DNA of 64,000 nt from Kitasatospora sp. A2-31 (GTDB lineage: Bacteria; Actinomycetota; Actinomycetes; Streptomycetales; Streptomycetaceae). Below, in pieces: positions 51,117 through 59,724 of the stretch. A program made the translations under genes and the position numbers. Position 1 is the stretch's first letter. Every line of letters begins with the position of its first letter. The stretch is from positions 15,184-79,183 of the forward strand of contig NZ_JAKNTA010000010.1 in assembly GCF_022288725.1 (NCBI RefSeq), in the 5' to 3' direction. The notes below the pieces were generated by a model, which worked only from the letters and a program-made list of their open reading frames with translations, was not told the origin of the DNA and made no database searches.

Positions 51117-52670
51117 GTGCAACGCAAGTGGTGGACACTCATCGCCGTCTCGGTCGCGACCTTCATGCTGCTGCTCGACATCACCGTGGTCAACGTCGCC
51201 CTGCCGTCGATCCGGGAGGACCTCGGCGCGAGCTTCACCGACCTCCAGTGGGTGTTCGACGCCTACGCGCTCTCCCTCGCCGCCCTGGTGCTGACGGCCG
51301 GTTCGCTGGCCGACCGGCTCGGCCGGCGCCGGTCCTTCGCCGCCGGCCTGGTCATCTTCTCCGGCGCGTCGCTGCTCTGCGCACTGGCGCCGAACCCGGT
51401 GTTCCTCAACGTCTCCCGCGCGATCCAGGGCGTCGGCGGCGCGGTGATGTTCGCCGTCTCCCTCGCCCTGGTCGCGCAGGAGTTCCCGCCCGGGCGCGAG
51501 CGCGGCACCGCGATGGGCATCTACGGGGCGACGATCGGCGTGGCCGTGGCGGTGGGCCCGCTGGTCGGCGGGGCGCTCACCGACTCGCTCGGCTGGGAGT
51601 GGATCTTCTACCTCAACCTGCCGATCGGCGCGGCGGCGCTGGTCGTCACCGCCCTCAGGGTGAACGAGAGCCGCGATCCCGCCGCCACCCGGATCGACTG
51701 GGCCGGGGTCGCCTCCTTCAGCTGCGCACTCTTCCTGCTCGTACTGGCCCTGGTGCGCGGCAACGCCGAGGGCTGGGGCAGCGCCCTGATCGTCTCGCTG
51801 TTCGTGGGCGCGGTCGTTCTGCTGGGCGTCTTCGTGGTGGTCGAACGCCGCGTCCCCGAGCCGATGCTGCCGCTCGGGCTGTTCCGCCGGCACGCTTTCA
51901 CCGGGGTGCAGCTGGCCGCGTTCGCCGTCTCCAGTTCGCTCTTCGCGCTCTTCCTCTATCTGACGCTCTACCTGCAGAACTACCTGGGGCTCTCGCCGTT
52001 CGCGGCCGGTGTGCGGTACCTGCCGATCACGGCGCTGAGCTTCGTCGTGGCGCCCGTCGCCGGCCTCATGCTCTCCCGGGTGCAGGCCCGGCTGATGCTC
52101 TGCGCAGGTCTCGTCGCCGTCGGCGCGGGCATGCTGCTGATGGGCGACATCCAACCCGACGACTCGTGGACCGGCCTGCTGGCGGGCTTCCTGGTCGCCG
52201 GCGCGGGCGTCGGCCTGATCAACCCGGTGATCGCCGACGTCGCGGTGAGCGTGGTGCCCAAGGAGAACAGCGGCATGGCGGCCGGCATCAACGACACCTT
52301 CCGGCAGGTCGGGATCGCGGTCGGCATCGCCGTCTGGGGGGCGATCTTCGTCGGCCGGGGCGCCGACAGGGTCCGCGAGCTGACGGCGGGTACGCCGCTC
52401 GCCGAGGGCGCCCGTCCGCGGGAGCTGATCGAGGCCACCTCCTCGGGCAGCCTGCCGCAGGCGCTCGCCGCCCTGCCCGAACCCGCCCGGGACGCCGCGC
52501 AGGCCGCCGCCCGGGCCGGGTTCCTGGACGGTCTCAACGTCGTGCTGCTGCTCGGCGGCCTGGTGAGCCTGGTCGGCGCGGCGCTCGCGCTCTGGCTCGT
52601 CCGGGAGGACGAGATCGACCGGGAGGCGGCGATCGACGGACAGCCGGCGGTCGAGGGGCGGCCGGCGTAG
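51117..52670 (+). CDS. DHA2-family (EmrB/QacA-type) MFS drug exporter
   Basis: 517 aa from GTG 51117 with AAGGAG upstream. Fourteen hydrophobic segments; motif D1 LLDITVVNVALPSI, motif A GSLADRLGRRRSFAAG, motif C GATIGVAVAVGPLVGGAL. Proton-driven efflux of drugs or metabolites. It is 233 bp downstream of the MBL hydrolase on the same strand and may belong to the same MarR response. Confidence 0.92.
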   Translation: MQRKWWTLIAVSVATFMLLLDITVVNVALPSIREDLGASFTDLQWVFDAYALSLAALVLTAGSLADRLGRRRSFAAGLVIFSGASLLCALAPNPVFLNVSRAIQGVGGAVMFAVSLALVAQEFPPGRERGTAMGIYGATIGVAVAVGPLVGGALTDSLGWEWIFYLNLPIGAAALVVTALRVNESRDPAATRIDWAGVASFSCALFLLVLALVRGNAEGWGSALIVSLFVGAVVLLGVFVVVERRVPEPMLPLGLFRRHAFTGVQLAAFAVSSSLFALFLYLTLYLQNYLGLSPFAAGVRYLPITALSFVVAPVAGLMLSRVQARLMLCAGLVAVGAGMLLMGDIQPDDSWTGLLAGFLVAGAGVGLINPVIADVAVSVVPKENSGMAAGINDTFRQVGIAVGIAVWGAIFVGRGADRVRELTAGTPLAEGARPRELIEATSSGSLPQALAALPEPARDAAQAAARAGFLDGLNVVLLLGGLVSLVGAALALWLVREDEIDREAAIDGQPAVEGRPA

Positions 52671-52691
52671 GCGCGGACGCACCCCCCGCGC

Positions 52692-52731
52692 CGCACCGGC
52701 CGCCCCGCCGACGCACCGGCCGCCCCGCCGA
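52692..52731. repeat. 20-bp direct repeat between convergent genes
   Basis: CGCACCGGCCGCCCCGCCGA occurs twice in tandem between the exporter stop and the chitinase stop. No function is clear. Confidence 0.7.
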
Positions 52732-52740
52732 CGCGCGCAC

Positions 52741-53751
52741 TCAGCCCTGGTACTGCGCCACGATCTTGGTGAACTCGTACGGGGACTGCGCGACGCCGCT
52801 GCAGGCATCCGCGTCCGTGCCGGAGCCGCAGGCGCGGTCGCGGTTGACCGCCCAGAACGCGAACCGGGCCAGGTGGTGCTGCTGCGCGTAGCCGAGGATG
52901 GTGCGGAAGTCGGCCGTGGTGACCGTCTCGCCGGCCTCGTCCGTCCTGCCGTTCATGGAGGAGACGCCGATGTGCCGGTAGGCGGCGTCGTCGCTGTAGC
53001 CGTAGGCGCTCTTCACCGCGGCCTTCAGGCCGTTGAGGGCGCTGACCGTGGCCTGGCCCATGCTCCCGCTGTGACCGCCGAAGTCGAACGGCATGACCAC
53101 CCAGCCGTCGTTCGCCAGACCGGCCGCGGCGCCGCGCTTGATCAGGTCCTTGCCGTTGGCGTCCGGGCCGGTCGGGGTGGTGCCCAGGGTGACGTAGGTG
53201 ACGATGCCCGGGTTCCTGCTCTTGACGATCTTCAGGGCGTCGACCACCCGCTGGCGGACCGTCGCGTCGGCGAACTCGGTGTTCTCGATGTCGATGTCCA
53301 GCGCCCTGAGCTTGTAGGCGTCGATCACCTTCTGGTAGGCGCCGGCCAGCGCGCTCGCGCTGGAGCACTTCTCACCGAGCTTGTTGCCGCTCCAGCCGCC
53401 GACGGACACCATGACGTCCCCGCCGGCGGCCCGGATCGACGCGATGGCGGCCGCGTCGGAGCCGCCGGTCAGCGGCCGGCTGCCGTCCCACTTCGGGTTG
53501 CAGCCGCCGTCGGAGAGGATGAACGCGAGGGTGAACCACTTCACCCCGGTCGCCTTCATCACGTCGGTGGGCTTCTGCGGGTTGCCCCAGCCGAGGTACT
53601 CGTAGGGCGCGGCGGCCATCCCGGGCACGGCGGCCGCGGCGGCGGGGGCGGGGAGGGCCGCCGCCTGGACCGGTGCGGCCAGCAGGGCGGCCGGACCGAG
53701 GACTGCGGCCAGCAGCGGGGTGGCGAGGCGGGCTACGACAGACGTGCGCAT
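52741..53751 (-). CDS. Secreted GH18 chitinase-like protein
   Basis: 336 aa. Signal peptide VVARLATPLLAAVLGPAALLAAPVQA. Catalytic TIM barrel: EYLGWGNPQKPTDVM start, DVMVSVGGWSGNKLGEKC (SxGG), LRALDIDIENTEF (the DxDxE signature, Glu as acid), VMPFDFGGHSGSMGQA, and ARFAFWAVNRDRACG (barrel Trp). This is the compact bacterial chitinase type without a binding domain. Single gene. Confidence 0.9.
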   Translation of the reverse strand: MRTSVVARLATPLLAAVLGPAALLAAPVQAAALPAPAAAAAVPGMAAAPYEYLGWGNPQKPTDVMKATGVKWFTLAFILSDGGCNPKWDGSRPLTGGSDAAAIASIRAAGGDVMVSVGGWSGNKLGEKCSSASALAGAYQKVIDAYKLRALDIDIENTEFADATVRQRVVDALKIVKSRNPGIVTYVTLGTTPTGPDANGKDLIKRGAAAGLANDGWVVMPFDFGGHSGSMGQATVSALNGLKAAVKSAYGYSDDAAYRHIGVSSMNGRTDEAGETVTTADFRTILGYAQQHHLARFAFWAVNRDRACGSGTDADACSGVAQSPYEFTKIVAQYQG

Positions 53752-53886
53752 GTCAACTCACTTTCGCCGATCCGCCACGCGGTGACGGCGGATCAGGGGA
53801 GACGGGACGGTACCGCGGTGGACGGCGGCGGCCACCCCGGACGCCTACAGAATCGGGGCCACGGGCCGCACGGTCAATGACTTTCG

Positions 53887-53902
53887 TTAGGAAAGTTTCC
53901 CA
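53887..53902. promoter_or_regulatory. GGAAAGTTTCC palindrome upstream of the chitinase
   Basis: GTTAGGAAAGTTTCCCAA around 53887-53902 contains a perfect 11-bp palindrome (GGAAA-G-TTTCC), about 140 bp from the chitinase start, in an otherwise featureless 307-bp gap (53752-54058). It may be an operator for the chitinase. Confidence 0.4.
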
Positions 53903-54058
53903 ATCTTCCCATCCGGCACGACTCCTCCACTCCCCCGGGGCGTCAACGGACCCCACCCCGGGTGCGACAGCTACCGGTGAATCCGCCGCCGCACCCCATG
54001 TCAGCCGCCCCGGGCTGAATTCCGGCACTCGCACAGAAGACTGATCTGTCGTCAGGCG

Positions 54059-54351
54059 GTGACAACTTCGCCACCCGCGGCTCGACGCGCCGCCCCCGCG
54101 CCGGCAGCACCCGGTGCGGGCTGCACCGTCTCGGACACCGCGACCGTCGGCGACGCCCAGGCCGACCCCGTCCCGGCCGACAACACCGCCACGGCGACCA
54201 CCACCGTGAACAACGCCCACGGTTGCACGATCATCGCACCGCCAACGCGGACACCCTCGCCGGCACCGGCGGCGCCGACACCCTGATCGGCGGCCCCGGC
54301 TTCGACAGCTGCACCTCCACCGCCGGCGACACCCTCATCAGCTGCCCGTAG
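54059..54351 (+). pseudogene. C-terminal fragment of a secreted RTX/DUF11-type protein, frameshifted
   Basis: The first part (GCTVSDTATVGDAQADPVPADNTATATTTV, in parts) resembles the end of a DUF11/CARDB repeat. After losing one G near 54238 the reading shifts to a hemolysin-type calcium-binding tail: ANADTLAGTGGADTLIGGPGFDSC, ending GDTLISCP at 54351. The N-terminal part and signal peptide are missing, so this is a decayed gene end. Confidence 0.65.
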
Positions 54352-54382
54352 CGGCGGCGGAGCACCACCCCGGCGCAGCACA

Positions 54383-54424
54383 GCGCGGCTGCCCCTCCCC
54401 CGGCCCGGGGAGGGGCAGCCGCGC
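54383..54424. terminator. Very strong bidirectional terminator
   Basis: A perfect 18-bp stem (GCGCGGCTGCCCCTCCCC with its complement) and a 6-base loop lie between the RTX remnant and the convergent ROK gene. Confidence 0.8.
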
Positions 54425-54440
54425 TCGGTCCACCGGGGCC

Positions 54441-54476
54441 GCCCGGTCCGCCCGGTCCGCCCGGTCCGCCCGGTTC
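54441..54476. repeat. 9-bp tandem repeat, four units
   Basis: GCCCGGTCC is repeated four times (the last unit GCCCGGTTC) just after the terminator and before the ROK stop codon. Non-coding simple repeat. Confidence 0.7.
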
Positions 54477-54487
54477 CCGGGGACGGC

Positions 54488-55699
54488 TCAGTTCGCCAGG
54501 GCGCTGCGCCGTTCGAAGACCTCGGGGCGGGCGATGTCCAGCGCGGTCGCGACGGCGCCGAGCAGGACGACCTCCTCGCCCAACTCGCTCGGGGCCAGCC
54601 TGGGCCGCAGCGGGGTGAGGCGGTGCAGGGCCCGCTCCAGCGGCTCCAGCAGGAGGTCCGCGCTGTTGCCGATGCCGCCGCCGAGGACGACCAGGTCCGG
54701 GTCCAGGACGGCCGACAGGACCGCGACCGCGTAGGCGAGCTGTTCGGCGGCCCGCTGCACGGCCCCGGCGGCGCGCGGGTCGCCGCCGCGGGCGGCATCG
54801 AAGACCTGCTTGGCCGTCAGCGGGCCGCCCATCCCGAGTTCCAGCGCGGTGCGGACCACCGCGTCGGCCGCGGCCGTCTGTTCGAGGGTGCCGCCCGGTT
54901 CGCCGTCCGGCCGGGCGGGCAGCGGGACGAGGCCGACCTCGCCCGCCGCGCCGTGGGCGCCGGAGAGCAGTTCGCCGTCCTTGACCACGCCGACGCCGAG
55001 GCCGGTGCCGACCAGCAGGTAGGCGAACATCCGGCTGCCCCGGCCGGCGCCCAGGGTGAACTCGCCGTGCGCGGCGAGGTTGGCGTCGTTGCCGACGGTG
55101 ATCTCCGTCTCCAGACCGGCCGCGATCCGGTCGAACAGCCCGCGTCTGCCCCAGCCCGGCAGGTTGGTGGCGTAGCGGACGCCGCGCCGCTGCTCGTCCC
55201 AGACCCCGGGGGTGCCGATTACGGCGTGGACGATCTCACGGGCGGCCAGGCCCGCTTCGGCGGTGGTCTCCCGGGCGGCGGCGACCACGGCGTCGGCGAC
55301 GGCGTTGGCCGAGCGGCCCTTGTTGGGGACGTCCCGGCGGGCGACGATCCGCCCGGTGAGGTCGGCGACCGCCACCCGCAGCCGGGCCCGGCCGATGTCG
55401 ACCCCGAGCACGTGGCCGGCGGCCGGATCCGGCTCGTAGAGCACGGCCGTGCGCCCGCGCTCGGGGACGAACCGGCCCGCCTCGCGGACCAGCCCGGCCT
55501 GCTCCAGTGCGGCCAGCGCGGCGGAGACGGTGGGCTTGGAGAGCCCGGTGTCCCGGGCGAGCTGGGCGCGCGAGGACGGACCGCCGGTGCGCAGCAGTTC
55601 GAGCAGCAACCACTCGTTGTTGCTGCGCAGCCGCTGCCGGTTCCACGGCTGCGCCGGTGACGCGCCCGGCGGAACTGCGGTCGGCAGGTGGCGGCTCAT
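54488..55699 (-). CDS. ROK-family transcriptional regulator
   Basis: 403 aa from ATG 55699. N-terminal winged helix (NEWLLLELLRTGGPSSRAQLARDTGLSKPTVSAALAALEQ). ROK sugar-kinase-like domain: ATP/phosphate loop VLGVDIGRARLRVAVADLTG, VIGTPGVWDE, VGNDANLAAHGE, and LLVGTGLGVGVVKDGEL. The usual ROK zinc-Cys cluster is not visible. Acts as a sugar-responsive repressor; the target is not evident, although a chitinase lies nearby. Confidence 0.88.
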   Translation of the reverse strand: MSRHLPTAVPPGASPAQPWNRQRLRSNNEWLLLELLRTGGPSSRAQLARDTGLSKPTVSAALAALEQAGLVREAGRFVPERGRTAVLYEPDPAAGHVLGVDIGRARLRVAVADLTGRIVARRDVPNKGRSANAVADAVVAAARETTAEAGLAAREIVHAVIGTPGVWDEQRRGVRYATNLPGWGRRGLFDRIAAGLETEITVGNDANLAAHGEFTLGAGRGSRMFAYLLVGTGLGVGVVKDGELLSGAHGAAGEVGLVPLPARPDGEPGGTLEQTAAADAVVRTALELGMGGPLTAKQVFDAARGGDPRAAGAVQRAAEQLAYAVAVLSAVLDPDLVVLGGGIGNSADLLLEPLERALHRLTPLRPRLAPSELGEEVVLLGAVATALDIARPEVFERRSALAN

Positions 55700-55849
55700 C
55701 GGGTGTCCTCCGGTCTCGGGCGCTGTGCGGGGCGCCCCCGTCGGCGCCCGCCCTGGGCACCGCCCAGTATGACCGCTTGTCAACCTGGCAGGCGGGTGCG
55801 ATGGCCCGGGGTGACCGGCCCGCCGCCGTCAGCCGTCAGCCGTCAGCCG

Positions 55850-56695
55850 TCAGGCAACCCAGGAGCCGGTGAGGTGCTGGACGGCCGAGCCGTCGAGGTC
55901 GGCGAGCTTGGTGCCGACGAAGGCGCGGGCGCGGTCGGAGGTCTGGACGCGGAACGGCGGGCGCTCGGTGGTGAGGGCCTCGACGATCGGCTCGGCGGCC
56001 TCCTGCGGGGTCTGCGCCTGACCGAAGGCGGCCAGGGTGCGGTCGACGTAGGCCTTGAGGGCGGGGGCGTACGGGCCGGCCGCTTCGAGCAGCGCAGGCA
56101 GGTCGATGCCCTGGTTGCCGATGAACTCGCTGGACACCGCGCCCGGTTCGACGACGGCGACGTGGACGCCGACGCTCGCGGCGACCGGGGCGAGCGACTC
56201 CATGAATCCCTCGACGGCGAACTTGGCCGCGCAGTAGGCCTCGTTGAAGGGCTGGCCGATGACGCCGCCGACGCTGGTGACGGTGATCAGCCGGCCGCCG
56301 CTCGCCCGCAGGTGGGGCAGCGCCGCCCGGGTCACGTCGACCACGCCGAAGAAGTTGACCTCCATCGTGGCGCGGACCGGGTCGAGGCCGTCCTGCTCGA
56401 CGGTGCCGACGTAGCCGGCGCCGGCGTTGTTGACGACGGCGTCGAGCCGGCCGTAGCGGGCCACCACCGCGTCCAGGCACTCGGCGACGGAGGCGGCGTC
56501 GGTGACGTCCAGCCGGGCGACCTCCACCCGCTCGGCGACGCCGGCCTCGGCGGCCGCCGCGCGCAGGGCGCCGGCTCGGCCGGTGTCGCGCATGGTGGCG
56601 ATGACGTGGTGGCCGGCGCGGGCGGCGGCCACGGCGGCCGCGAGGCCGATGCCGGAGGAGGTGCCGGTGATCAGGACGACACGGGTGGTGGCCAT
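55850..56695 (-). CDS. Short-chain dehydrogenase/reductase
   Basis: 281 aa from ATG 56695. Classical SDR: cofactor loop VLITGTSSGIGLAAA, NNAGAGYVG, catalytic Ser in VTSVGGVIG and Tyr-Lys in YCAAKFAVEG. Divergent from a MarR regulator with three palindromes between them. The stop codon lies in a GTCAGCC tandem repeat (55828-55849) that places TGA in successive frames. Substrate unknown. Confidence 0.9.
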   Translation of the reverse strand: MATTRVVLITGTSSGIGLAAAVAAARAGHHVIATMRDTGRAGALRAAAAEAGVAERVEVARLDVTDAASVAECLDAVVARYGRLDAVVNNAGAGYVGTVEQDGLDPVRATMEVNFFGVVDVTRAALPHLRASGGRLITVTSVGGVIGQPFNEAYCAAKFAVEGFMESLAPVAASVGVHVAVVEPGAVSSEFIGNQGIDLPALLEAAGPYAPALKAYVDRTLAAFGQAQTPQEAAEPIVEALTTERPPFRVQTSDRARAFVGTKLADLDGSAVQHLTGSWVA

Positions 56696-56724
56696 GGGGG
56701 CTCCCGAGGGATGCGAGGGGTTGC

Positions 56725-56780
56725 GTGTGTGCACACACACCATGTGCGTGCACACACACCATAGGCAATGCGTGCACGCA
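56725..56780. promoter_or_regulatory. Three palindromic operators between the SDR and marR genes
   Basis: GTGTGTGCACACAC (56725-56738, perfect), TGTGCGTGCACACACA (56743-56758, one mismatched pair) and TGCGTGCACGCA (56769-56780, perfect) share a GTGCAC core with centres 19 and 24 bp apart. This looks like a cooperative operator array for the adjacent MarR protein. Confidence 0.7.
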
Positions 56781-56792
56781 CACGCAAACAGG

Positions 56793-56798
56793 TAGAGT
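56793..56798 (+). promoter_or_regulatory. Probable -10 box of marR (leaderless)
   Basis: TAGAGT ends 7 bp before ATG 56806. The third palindrome covers the expected -35 position, consistent with autorepression. Confidence 0.5.
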
Positions 56799-56805
56799 GC
56801 TCGGC

Positions 56806-57288
56806 ATGGCGCGCACCGATCTCACCCTGGGCGAGCTGAGCACCCGCGACCACGCGTTCTACGGCCTGGTCTGGGCGGGCACCACGCTCAGCGCCCTGGT
56901 CGACCAGGCCCTCACCAGGGCGCACGACCTCCCGCTGTCCTGGTTCGAGGTGATGCTCTGGTTGAACGGCCAGGACGAACCGGTGGCCGCCTCCGACCTC
57001 GGCGCCAAGACGCTGCTCAGCCGCAGCCAGGTCTCCCGGGTGGTCGACGCTCTCCGGGCCCGCGGCCTGGTCGAGCGCGCCCCCTCCCCCGTCGACGCCC
57101 GCTCGGTGCGGATCGCCCTCACCGCGGACGGCCGCCGGGCTTTCGCCGAGGCCGACGCCACCCGGCGCGCCGCCCTCGCCGAGGTGTTCGACGACCGGCT
57201 CGACGAGGCCGACATCGCCGCCCTGGAGACCGTCTGGGCCAAGCTCAAGCAGCCTCGCCCCCAGGAGGGACCGGCCGCCAGGGGCTGA
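56806..57288 (+). CDS. MarR-family transcriptional regulator
   Basis: 160 aa. LSWFEVMLWLNGQDEPVAASDLGAKTLLSRSQVSRVVDALRARGLVERAPSPVDARSVRIALTADG is the full winged helix (read in parts). Predicted dimer helices at both ends. Divergent from the SDR gene; the operator array and leaderless promoter indicate autoregulation. Confidence 0.9.
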   Translation: MARTDLTLGELSTRDHAFYGLVWAGTTLSALVDQALTRAHDLPLSWFEVMLWLNGQDEPVAASDLGAKTLLSRSQVSRVVDALRARGLVERAPSPVDARSVRIALTADGRRAFAEADATRRAALAEVFDDRLDEADIAALETVWAKLKQPRPQEGPAARG

Positions 57289-57346
57289 ACCCGCCCACGA
57301 CCGCCCCACCCATTCGTACCCGTGCCCGCGCCCGCGCCCGCTCTCC

Positions 57347-57727
57347 AGCGCCGGCCACCTGCCGGCCGCCCTGATCGCCACCGGACGGCCCACCGAACTG
57401 CTGCGGATCCCCACCGGTCCGCCGCTCGGCACCGGGCTCGGCGGCTACGAGCAGACGGCCGTCGACCTGCACGTCGGTGAGACGCTCCTGATGTACACCG
57501 ACGGGCTGGTGGAGCGGCGCGACGAGGACATCGACGTCTCCCTCGAACGCCTCGCGGCGCTCCGGCTCCCCGCGGAGGGCGAGCTGGACGATCTGCTCGA
57601 CGCCGTCCTGCACGCCCTCGCCCCGACGGGCCCGTCCGCGCCGGGCGCCGAGGACGACATCGCCGTCCTCGCCGCCCGCCCACGCCCCCGCCCGGAGGGC
57701 GCACCCCTACGAGGCGCCCTCCGCTGA
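57347..57727 (+). pseudogene. C-terminal remnant of a SpoIIE-type PP2C phosphatase
   Basis: The frame SAGHLPAALIATGRPTELL ... GETLLMYTDGLVERRDEDIDVSLERLA ... APGAEDDIAVLAARP carries the last motifs of a PP2C/SpoIIE domain (AGHLP, YTDGLVE, DDIAVL). The front of the domain with its first metal Asp is absent, and sequence before 57347 is a CCCGCGC-type repeat. So the gene has lost its 5' part. Such phosphatases normally act on anti-anti-sigma factors. Confidence 0.7.
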
Positions 57728-57732
57728 CCGCC

Positions 57733-57760
57733 CGGCCCCGGGACGGATCGCCCGGGGCCG
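57733..57760. terminator. Bidirectional hairpin terminator
   Basis: CGGCCCCGGG (57733-57742) pairs with CCCGGGGCCG (57751-57760) between the phosphatase remnant and the ABC permease stop. Confidence 0.7.
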
Positions 57761-57814
57761 ACGTCGGTGCCACCGCTCCGACGGGGTGCCGACCAGCGGG
57801 CCTCCGGATGGGCC

Positions 57815-58798
57815 TCAGGCCGCCCGGCGGCGTATCCACCAGACCGCCCCGGCGCAGGAGGCGATCCCCACCGCTGCCATCCAGCCCGACTCGACAAGCT
57901 GGAACGGCCAGTAGCGCTCGCCCGGCTGGTACACCTGGTGCACCGAGTAGCCGCCGTCCCGAACCAACCGCTCCAGCTCATCGAACCCGTGGCCGAGTCG
58001 GTAGAACTCGTCATCCGTGAGGCGGCGGCCGGACGGGTCGGCGAACCACGCGCTCCCGATCCAGCGCTGGTCCGCGGCCGGCTCCAGCAAGGAGTGCGCG
58101 ACCCCCTCCACCGGAGGCAGGTAGTGGAACCGCAGCGCCTCCCCGGCGTAGGAGGCCACCAGCGAGACCACCAGGCCGACCCCGACCGAGACCACCGTCC
58201 GTCGCAGCACGGCGCCCGCCAGCGCCGCGACCCCGAACGCGAGCAGCGACCGGCCGACCAGTGAGGGCGCGCTCTGCGCGAAGACGGCCGGGCTGAACCG
58301 GCCCCACTGCCGCTCGGCAGGCTCGCTCCACCAGGCCAGCAGCAGACCGAGCAACGCCGCCCCGATCCCCAGCAGCCCACCGCCCAGAGCCAGTCCGGCC
58401 GCCGTCCAGCGGGCCCGGCCGGCCCCCTGGGTCCAGGCGAACCGGAACGTGCCGTGCTCGAAGTCGCGCGCCAGCAGGGGCCCGCCGGTGAAGGCGCCGA
58501 GCGCGCCACCAAGGAGTGGCAGCAGCGCCGCACCCACCCGGATCGGCGTACCGTACTCGCGCAGGAAGGCCTTCCAGGCCCGGGCGCAGGCCTCGGCACC
58601 CGGGTCGCAGCTCGCGGCTCCGGAGTCCTCGAAGCCCGTGCGGACGTACCACCCGGTGGCCACCAGCAGCACGGCCGTACCGGTGAGCACCCCCAGCAGG
58701 GTCAGTAGGGCGGAGCGGTGGCGCAGCCAGGACGCCTGAAGGACGCCCGCCCGGTACGCGGCGGAGGAAGGGGAGGAAGCGGCGGCAACAGCGCTCAC
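57815..58798 (-). CDS. ABC transporter permease
   Basis: 327 aa. Six hydrophobic segments (SALLTLLGVLTGTAVLLVATGW; VGAALLPLLGGALGAF; LALGGGLLGIGAALLGLLLAW; LLAFGVAALAGAVL; VVSVGVGLVVSLVASYAG; VGIASCAGAVWWI). ABC-2-like single-chain permease partner of the upstream ATPase, overlapping it by 4 bp. Likely exports a drug or peptide, or senses cell-wall antibiotics, as in Ytr-type systems. Confidence 0.85.
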   Translation of the reverse strand: MSAVAAASSPSSAAYRAGVLQASWLRHRSALLTLLGVLTGTAVLLVATGWYVRTGFEDSGAASCDPGAEACARAWKAFLREYGTPIRVGAALLPLLGGALGAFTGGPLLARDFEHGTFRFAWTQGAGRARWTAAGLALGGGLLGIGAALLGLLLAWWSEPAERQWGRFSPAVFAQSAPSLVGRSLLAFGVAALAGAVLRRTVVSVGVGLVVSLVASYAGEALRFHYLPPVEGVAHSLLEPAADQRWIGSAWFADPSGRRLTDDEFYRLGHGFDELERLVRDGGYSVHQVYQPGERYWPFQLVESGWMAAVGIASCAGAVWWIRRRAA

Positions 58799-59724
58799 GA
58801 CTGCAGCACCCTCTCGGATCGACGGACGGCCCCGCTGGGGCCGGGGAGTGCGGATGCGGCGGGTTCGCGCAGGTAGGAGAGCACCAGCTCCTCCAGACCG
58901 ACACGCTGCTGGCGCCAGCTGCCGCCGACCGGGGCGTCCGCGCCGCCGGTGCGCACCAACAGGTGCGACTGGACGCCGGCCCGCCGGTCGCGGACGACCG
59001 GGAGTGCGGCGGCGACCGCGTCGGCCTCGGCGGTGGGGCCGGTGAGCATCCGGTGGCCGGCCAGCAGGTCGTCCACCTCGCCGCTGACCTGGACCCGGCC
59101 GCCGACCAGCACCACCAGGTAGTCGCAGGTCTGCTCCAGCTCGGCGACGGCGTGCGAGGAGAACAGCACCGACAGGCCGTCCTCGGCGACGGCGGTCAGC
59201 AGCACGGCCATGAAGTCGTGCCGGGCCAGCGGGTCGAGAGCGGCCAACGGTTCGTCCAGCAGCAGGAGTTCCGGACGCTTGGCGAGAGCCAGGGAGAGCG
59301 AGACCTGGGCCTGCTGACCGCCGGAGAGGCGGCCGTAGCGGCTGTCCAGCGGGATGCCGAGGCCGTCCAGATGGGTACGGGCACGGGCCTCGTCCCAGCG
59401 GCGGTTCAAGCCACGGCCGATCCGCAGCAACTCACTTACGGTGAGGCCGGGGTAGAGCGCAGCATTCTGCGCGACGAAGCCGATCCGGTCCAACGCCCCA
59501 GGAGATCCGGGAAGTTCACCGCCCAGCACCCTCAGTCTCCCCTCGGACGGGGCGGTCAGCCCGGCGGCCAGGTTGAGCAGCGTCGACTTGCCGGCGCCGT
59601 TCGGGCCCACCAGCGCCACCACGCGCCCGGACGGGACGGCCAGATGGCAGTCCCGCAGCGCCCATGAGCGACGGTAGCGCTTGCCCAGCCCGCCACAGTC
59701 GATCACCGTGTCCGGCGCCCTCAC
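58795..59724 (-). CDS. ABC transporter ATP-binding protein
   Basis: 309 aa from GTG 59724, overlapping the gntR stop by 3 bp. Walker A LVGPNGAGKSTLLN, Q-loop FVAQNAALYPGL, signature YGRLSGGQQAQVSL, Walker B LLLLDEPLAALD, H-loop SSHAVAEL. A C-terminal 80-residue tail typical of drug exporters follows. Second gene of the gntR-ATPase-permease operon. Confidence 0.92.
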   Translation of the reverse strand: MRAPDTVIDCGGLGKRYRRSWALRDCHLAVPSGRVVALVGPNGAGKSTLLNLAAGLTAPSEGRLRVLGGELPGSPGALDRIGFVAQNAALYPGLTVSELLRIGRGLNRRWDEARARTHLDGLGIPLDSRYGRLSGGQQAQVSLSLALAKRPELLLLDEPLAALDPLARHDFMAVLLTAVAEDGLSVLFSSHAVAELEQTCDYLVVLVGGRVQVSGEVDDLLAGHRMLTGPTAEADAVAAALPVVRDRRAGVQSHLLVRTGGADAPVGGSWRQQRVGLEELVLSYLREPAASALPGPSGAVRRSERVLQS

